Positions 15,688-19,595 of a stretch of DNA of 19,595 bases are shown here, one piece after another (within the stretch, counting starts at the first letter, position 1; each line of letters begins with the position of its first letter). Location: assembly GCA_964412845.1 (NCBI GenBank), contig CAYPQM010000132.1:1-19595 (forward strand). Direction: 5' to 3'. This DNA comes from JAWWPY01 sp964412845. Its GTDB lineage: Bacteria; Actinomycetota; Actinomycetes; Streptosporangiales; Streptosporangiaceae. The notes beneath the pieces were generated by a model. It was not told the DNA's origin and did no database searches. It saw nothing but the letters and a program-made list of their open reading frames with translations. The translations under genes and the position numbers were made by a program.

Positions 15688-16779
15688 ATGGCCATCGAGG
15701 TCACCCGCCAGTACCTCCCGCTGCTGGAGGAGGAAGGCCGCGGCGCGGCGACGGACGACACCGCCGGCCGCGACCGCCACTACCTGCCCGACATGGCCGA
15801 GGAGGACCCCTACCAGGCCGGCCACCGGACCTGCGCGGGGTGCGGGCCGGCCATCGAGTACCGGTGGGTGCTCAAGGCGGCTGGCCAGGACACGATCGTG
15901 GCCGGTCCCACCGGCTGCATGTACGTGGCGAACTCGACCTATCTGTGCACCCCGTACACCGTGCCCTGGGCGCACACGCCGATCGCCAGCGGCGGCTCGT
16001 TCACCGCCGGCGTGGCCGCCGGGTACGAGGCGATGATCCGCAAAGGCCGCCACCCCGGTCCGTACCCGAACATCATCGTGATGGCCGGCGACGGCAGTGC
16101 CGCTGACATCGGGCTCGGCTCGATCTCCGGCGCGCTGTACCGCAACCACGACGCGCTGTTCATCTGCTACGACAACGAGTGCTACGCCAACACCGGCATC
16201 CAGGTCTCACCGACCACGCCGTACGCGGGGCTGACCACGTTCACGCCATTCGGCAAGGCGAACCCCGCGGGCAAGCAACTGCCGCCGAAGAACCTGGCCC
16301 GGATGATGGCCGAGGGGCACCCGCACTGCTATGTGGCGACGACCACAGTCGGTTACCCGGTCGATCTGATGAACAAGACCCGCAAGGGCCTCAACCTGCG
16401 CGGAGCGGCGTTCATGCACTGCTACACGCCGTGCCAGAAGGGCTGGGTCTACCAGACCTCGATGACGGTCGAACTTGGCCGCCGGGTGGTGGAGGCCGGG
16501 CTGTTCCCCGTATGGGAGTACGACCCGGAGACCCGGGAGTACCGCTACTTCCACCCGCCGGTGCAGCGCCCGGTCATCGACTACCTGGCCATGCAGGGCC
16601 GGTTCGGGCACATGCAGCCCGAGCACATCGCCGCGACGCAGGCGGCCGCCAACCGGAACTGGCAGGACATCGGCATGGACGTGCCCGCCGAGCTGCGCGC
16701 GGGCGAGGATCCGGAGCGGCATGCCCGGCTCAAGGATGAGAGCTATTCCATGCCGCTGAACAGGGGGGTCGGTGCCTGA
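15688..16779 (+). CDS. oxalate oxidoreductase-like beta subunit (PorB family, TPP and [4Fe-4S])
   Basis: This 363-aa protein binds the diphosphate end of TPP and the cluster next to it. The TPP/Mg motif is G134-D-G136 ... N163-E ... N168-T-G170 (GDGSAADIGLGS and NECYANTGIQ). The proximal cluster ligands are expected to be C49 and C52 (TCAGCG), C77 (GPTGCMY) and C249 (TPCQKGW); C245 is nearby. An N-terminal extension of about 45 residues before the first CxxC is longer than in many PorB proteins. The C-terminal ~110 residues continue past the usual TPP fold. AAGGAG lies about 9 bases before the ATG. It follows the alpha gene by 28 bases, so the two are surely co-expressed. Confidence 0.87.
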   Translation: MAIEVTRQYLPLLEEEGRGAATDDTAGRDRHYLPDMAEEDPYQAGHRTCAGCGPAIEYRWVLKAAGQDTIVAGPTGCMYVANSTYLCTPYTVPWAHTPIASGGSFTAGVAAGYEAMIRKGRHPGPYPNIIVMAGDGSAADIGLGSISGALYRNHDALFICYDNECYANTGIQVSPTTPYAGLTTFTPFGKANPAGKQLPPKNLARMMAEGHPHCYVATTTVGYPVDLMNKTRKGLNLRGAAFMHCYTPCQKGWVYQTSMTVELGRRVVEAGLFPVWEYDPETREYRYFHPPVQRPVIDYLAMQGRFGHMQPEHIAATQAAANRNWQDIGMDVPAELRAGEDPERHARLKDESYSMPLNRGVGA

Positions 16780-16865
16780 GGTCCGACGCAGCATCGCCGT
16801 GTACCTGGCGGGGTTCCGTGGGTCGCTCCCCTGCGCCTGCACCGCCGGCCAGCAGAAGGATTGTG

Positions 16866-17237
16866 ATGCCCGCGCAATGGCAGATCAGCTTCGACCACGG
16901 TCACCAGCAGCGTTACCTGCCTGACCGGCATGCCGTGCTGACCTACGTGCTGGCCATCGGGCCCAAGGCGGCCAGTCAGCGGTTCGAGGTGTTCGCCGAG
17001 ACGGCCGCCGCCCGGCTGGCCGATGGCTCGCCAGGCGGGCGTGCCTTCGCGCTCGTCGAGGTGATCGACCTGGCCCGGCCGGGCGAGCGGGAACGGCTAT
17101 CCGCGGAACTCGCCGCCCTCGGTCCCCCTGGGACGCCGGCAGCGCTCTCCGCGGCTGCGCCGCCCATTGCAGCCGCACAGCCCACGCCGCCCTCGGCCGC
17201 CGGGCCGGCCCGGCGGCAGGAGGCTGGCCATGAGTGA
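16866..17237 (+). CDS. small protein of unknown function in the oxalate cluster
   Basis: I do not recognise this 123-aa protein. Residues 1-80 look folded and soluble (alternating strand/helix pattern: WQISFDHG..., AVLTYVLAIG, FALVEVIDLA). The last ~40 are Ala/Pro-rich and probably disordered. There are no Cys, no signal peptide and no membrane helix. AGAAGGA ends 5 bases before the ATG at 16866. The stop overlaps the next gene by 8 bases, so the two small genes are translationally coupled. Position between the beta subunit and the transporter suggests an assembly, protective or regulatory partner of the oxidoreductase, but this is inference from location only. Confidence 0.7.
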   Translation: MPAQWQISFDHGHQQRYLPDRHAVLTYVLAIGPKAASQRFEVFAETAAARLADGSPGGRAFALVEVIDLARPGERERLSAELAALGPPGTPAALSAAAPPIAAAQPTPPSAAGPARRQEAGHE

Positions 17238-17523
17238 ACCCAACGGCCAGGTCACGCCGGGCCCCGGCGCCAAGATCATCCCGTTGATGCCAGGCGTGGC
17301 CCGGCCTACCGGGGGGCGGCGCGAACTGCTCCGCGGGGCGGTCATCCAGGTGGTCAGCCACCTGGTGATCGAGAACGTGCCTCCCGCGCAGCGCTCGCCG
17401 CTCTTCGACCAGGCAGCTGAACTGCTCGACGAGGCCGGCTGGGGCCTCGATGAGCTCTACGCGGCAGCAAGCCAGGGACCGCAGCAGACCGCCCTCTTCC
17501 AGGCTCTCGGATTGGAGACCTGA
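17230..17523 (+). CDS. second small protein of unknown function in the oxalate cluster
   Basis: This 97-aa soluble protein has no family I can name. It starts inside the end of the preceding gene (ATGAGTGA overlap) after GGCAGGAGG. Residues 30-97 are predicted mostly helical by eye (RRELLRGAVIQVVSHLVIEN, LFDQAAELLDEAGWGLDELYAAASQ). There are no Cys and no membrane segment. The form, a short disordered head and a helical body, suits a small binding partner. A longer in-frame start at 17167 has poor support. Confidence 0.68.
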   Translation: MSEPNGQVTPGPGAKIIPLMPGVARPTGGRRELLRGAVIQVVSHLVIENVPPAQRSPLFDQAAELLDEAGWGLDELYAAASQGPQQTALFQALGLET

Positions 17524-17894
17524 GGACCAAAGGCGCAGCGGCCTGCGGCCCCGGATCTGGAGGCAGACATGGCGGATCGACGGAGATCCCGCCGCCACCG
17601 ATCACAGCATGGCCCGGCGGCGGGAACCTGGGGGTCGCGCGGGCCGCCGCCGCCGCCAGGACCAAGGGCGCCGCGCGGATCGCTATCAGAAACCAGCGCG
17701 ACGCCCCTGCCCTTAACCCGGCTGGGACCTGGGGTGCAATCCCGGGCCCGATGCAGCCGAGATCGATACCAACCTCCGCGGGAGTCCCTTTCATTCCAGC
17801 GGGACCACCCCCACGCACAGCAGCCGGCCTGGCGTCCGCCGGGCCGGCCACACGAGCCAACAGCGTCTCGTATGAGAGGTATCGGTGGCGACCC
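17524..17894. other. untranslated stretch before the transporter gene
   Basis: About 370 bases lie between the second small gene and the transporter ATG. It contains a strong GC hairpin (17587-17625) and many GCC runs. Frames are open only as shadows of high GC. It may carry a separate promoter for the transporter, but I cannot choose one. Confidence 0.45.
17587..17625. terminator. 10-bp GC hairpin upstream of the transporter gene
   Basis: TCCCGCCGCC at 17587-17596 pairs perfectly with GGCGGCGGGA at 17616-17625 around a 19-base loop. There is no T run, as is usual in high-GC actinobacteria. It could be a partial terminator or mRNA stabiliser that sets enzyme expression apart from transporter expression. 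Confidence 0.4.
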
Positions 17895-19334
17895 ATGGGC
17901 GCAACAACCGAAGAACACGGAACCTACCAACTCATCACCAACGAGACCGGCCGGGTATTCCGCGTCGGTGAGGAACCAAAGCAGATCCTGGGCTACAGCC
18001 GGGGGCTGGTGATCTGGGCCGCCTGGCTGGCCATGTGCCTGGCCGGGCTGCTCGAGTACACCTGGGGCACCGTGGCGGGCTCACTCCAGGCCGCCCACCA
18101 CTGGAGCATCGGCCAGACATTCTGGGCGTTCTCATTTTTCGTCATTTTCGAATCGTTCATCCAGATCTTCACTGGGGTGCTGCGCAACCGAGGCATCCTC
18201 AACGTCCGGTGGGCGACCATCATCGGCGGGGTCATCTGCGGCATTGTCGGCTACGGGCTGCTGGCCACCTCGACCAACATCTGGCAGGCGTACCTCGGGT
18301 ACGCGGTCCTGGGCGGCATCGGCTCCGGGATGGTCTACTCAAGCGCCATCAACATCGTGGCCAAGTGGTACCCGGAGAAGAAAGGCTGGCGTACCGGCTT
18401 CGTGAACGGCGGCTGGGCCTACGGCGCTGTCCCGTTCATCATCGTCATCGGCGGGTTCAGCGGCGCCGCGCTCAACATGACCCCGAACCAGATCAAGAAC
18501 TACATCCTCATCCAGGGCGCCATCATGACTGTCGGCATCGCCATCGCCGGCTGGTTCATGAAGGACCCGCCGAAGAACTGGTGGCCGAAGGAGATCGGCC
18601 CGCTCAACTGGCACAAACACTCGACCCGTGACCTGCAGTCCAATCCGCCCGCGCTGCGGCACTACAACCTGGGCGAGATGTGGCGGACCCCGCAGGCTAA
18701 GTGGATAGGGATCCAGTACGCCCTGTTCATCGGCTGCTCCCTGTTCGGAGTGGCGTACTACTACCCGTTCGCCCAGGCGATGCATCTCGGCAGCGTGGCG
18801 GCGGTGGCCGGCTTCGCGGGCTTCGCGCTCTGCGATGGCGGCTTCAGGCCGATCTATGGGTACATCTCTGAGTTCATCGGGCGGCGCAGAACCATGGTGT
18901 ACGCCTACTCAGGCAACGTGATCTTCCAGCTCGCCACCTACTACGCCGGGGCGCACCACAACGCACCCCTGTTCGTCGTGTTCGCGATCATCTCGGGCGG
19001 CCTGTCCGGCGCGAACTTCCCGATGACGGCGGCGCTGGTGGCCGACTACTACGGCGAGACCAACAACGCGGTCAACTACGGTTCCATCTACGCCTTCAAG
19101 GCGCTCGGTGGCAGCTTCGCCGGTGGCGGGGCCGCCCTGATCATGACGGGCACGCTGTATGGCACGGCGCACTTCCACTGGGCGTCCGGCTTCTTCTTCG
19201 GCGCCGCCATCGGCGCCCTGGCCGCGCTGACAGTCGGCTTCCTGTGCAAGCCGCCGACCAAGGAGCAGATGGATCGGGCTGTCGAGGTATCGGCCGAGAA
19301 GGAGGTTCAGCCAGCCAGGCCAGCGGTCGCCTAG
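17895..19334 (+). CDS. OxlT-like MFS transporter (oxalate:formate antiporter family)
   Basis: This 479-aa inner-membrane protein of the OFA branch of the major facilitator superfamily has about 12 helices, starting near residue 37 after a 35-residue cytoplasmic head. Conserved pieces include 'VLRNRGILNVR' after helix 2, 'GIGSGMVYSSAINIVAKWYPEKKGWRTGF' in the helix 4-5 region and 'RPIYGYISEFIGRRR' after helix 8. R318 in the helix-8 element and K402 in helix 11 (IYAFKALGG) are 84 residues apart. The oxalate-binding Arg272 and Lys355 of OxlT from Oxalobacter are 83 apart in equivalent helices. The ATG at 17895 is chosen because the family head begins here; the ribosome site is only moderate. The partner ion may be formate, carbonate or protons. 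It fits oxalate uptake for the enzyme cluster. Confidence 0.85.
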   Translation: MGATTEEHGTYQLITNETGRVFRVGEEPKQILGYSRGLVIWAAWLAMCLAGLLEYTWGTVAGSLQAAHHWSIGQTFWAFSFFVIFESFIQIFTGVLRNRGILNVRWATIIGGVICGIVGYGLLATSTNIWQAYLGYAVLGGIGSGMVYSSAINIVAKWYPEKKGWRTGFVNGGWAYGAVPFIIVIGGFSGAALNMTPNQIKNYILIQGAIMTVGIAIAGWFMKDPPKNWWPKEIGPLNWHKHSTRDLQSNPPALRHYNLGEMWRTPQAKWIGIQYALFIGCSLFGVAYYYPFAQAMHLGSVAAVAGFAGFALCDGGFRPIYGYISEFIGRRRTMVYAYSGNVIFQLATYYAGAHHNAPLFVVFAIISGGLSGANFPMTAALVADYYGETNNAVNYGSIYAFKALGGSFAGGGAALIMTGTLYGTAHFHWASGFFFGAAIGALAALTVGFLCKPPTKEQMDRAVEVSAEKEVQPARPAVA

Positions 19335-19378
19335 GCACACGCCCTGGTCCGCAGTTCATGATCGTCTAGCGAAGAGGC

Positions 19379-19453
19379 CATGATCGTGGTGCGTTGACCG
19401 CCGGTCCCGCGGAAGCTGACCGCAGGTACCGCGGGCAATGCACCACGATCATG
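19379..19453. terminator. long composite hairpin with internal direct repeats after the transporter
   Basis: CATGATCGTGGTGCGTTG at 19379-19396 pairs with CAATGCACCACGATCATG at 19436-19453 (18 bp with one G-U). Within the loop, CCCGCGG (19406-19412) pairs with CCGCGGG (19429-19435). The loop also holds two 18-bp direct repeats, 19395-19412 and 19417-19434, that differ at two bases (TGACCGCCGGTCCCGCGG type). It starts 45 bases after the transporter stop and probably ends the transcript. It could also be a regulator site or a small palindromic mobile element. Confidence 0.65.
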
Positions 19454-19500
19454 AAGAAGGGGCGCCGGCCAGCGCACCCCATGGCAGAACGGAGCAGCCG

Positions 19501-19595
19501 GTGACGTCCCGCTTTCCCTACGAACTGAAGCTGCCGCTGGCCCCGTACCGGTTCGTGTGGCGGGATGAGCCCGCGGTGGACGCGGCGAAGCACAC
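19501..19595 (+). CDS. start of an unidentified gene, cut by the window edge
   Basis: A GTG at 19501 with GGAG at 19491-19494 opens a frame that runs to the window end (31 residues; TSRFPYELKLPLAPYRF near the start). No family can be named from so little. It is on the same strand as the oxalate cluster but beyond the hairpin, so it may be a separate unit. A 17-codon frame from the ATG at 19451 ends in TGA at 19501-19503, overlapping this start, and could be a leader peptide. Confidence 0.5.
   Translation, partial: MTSRFPYELKLPLAPYRFVWRDEPAVDAAKH

Noticed and set aside
17569..18012. 147-residue plus-strand frame in the gap before the carrier
   Set aside because: Composition is Arg/Pro/Ser-rich without structure, and it runs out of frame into the start of the well-supported carrier gene.

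Overview
The window is high-GC DNA with GTG starts, strong GGAGG-type ribosome sites, many Ala/Gly/Pro-rich proteins and long GC-rich repeats. This points to a soil-type actinobacterium (Actinomycetota, Streptomyces/Streptosporangium-like). No rRNA, intact tRNA or CRISPR array is visible.

Layout. (1) 1-2635: an FtsX/MacB-type ABC transporter permease, preceded by what may be the last codons of another gene. (2) 2636-5465: a degraded, clearly less GC-rich accessory patch. It holds a reverse-strand protein made of four Cys/Trp zinc-ribbon-like repeats, a 15-bp inverted repeat, a frameshifted IS3-type OrfA remnant, a small putative membrane protein and a pseudogene with two compensating frameshifts. 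(3) 5553-11293: envelope and housekeeping-like genes: a GT39/ArnT-like membrane glycosyltransferase, an alpha/beta hydrolase, a Thr/Pro-rich membrane-anchored surface protein, a 20-bp tandem repeat array, and a repeat-rich protein with a single membrane segment. (4) 11742-19334: a one-direction gene set that I read as an oxalate oxidation system.

The last region is the most interesting part. In order it encodes a 2-oxoacid:acceptor oxidoreductase gamma-type subunit; a 632-residue fusion of a GltD-like FAD/NAD(P) oxidoreductase with a C-terminal 2[4Fe-4S] (delta-type) ferredoxin domain; a PorA-like alpha subunit; a PorB-like thiamine-pyrophosphate beta subunit; two small proteins of unknown function that overlap each other by 8 bp; and an OxlT-like MFS transporter. 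The alpha subunit carries YPIRPYT where pyruvate enzymes usually have YPITPxTP. To my knowledge this change characterises the CoA-independent oxalate oxidoreductase (OOR) of Moorella thermoacetica. The transporter has Arg318 and Lys402, spaced almost exactly like the substrate-binding Arg272/Lys355 pair of OxlT.

Model (inference): OxlT brings in oxalate, the alpha/beta/gamma core splits it to 2 CO2 using TPP, and the electrons pass through iron-sulfur clusters to FAD and then NAD(P)+ on the GltD-like fusion, rather than to free ferredoxin. That would be an oxalate dehydrogenase-like system in an actinobacterium, with two uncharacterised small partners. A good sigma-70-like promoter and a GTATAC palindrome precede the cluster. 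A long composite hairpin follows the transporter, just before the start of a further gene cut off by the window edge.
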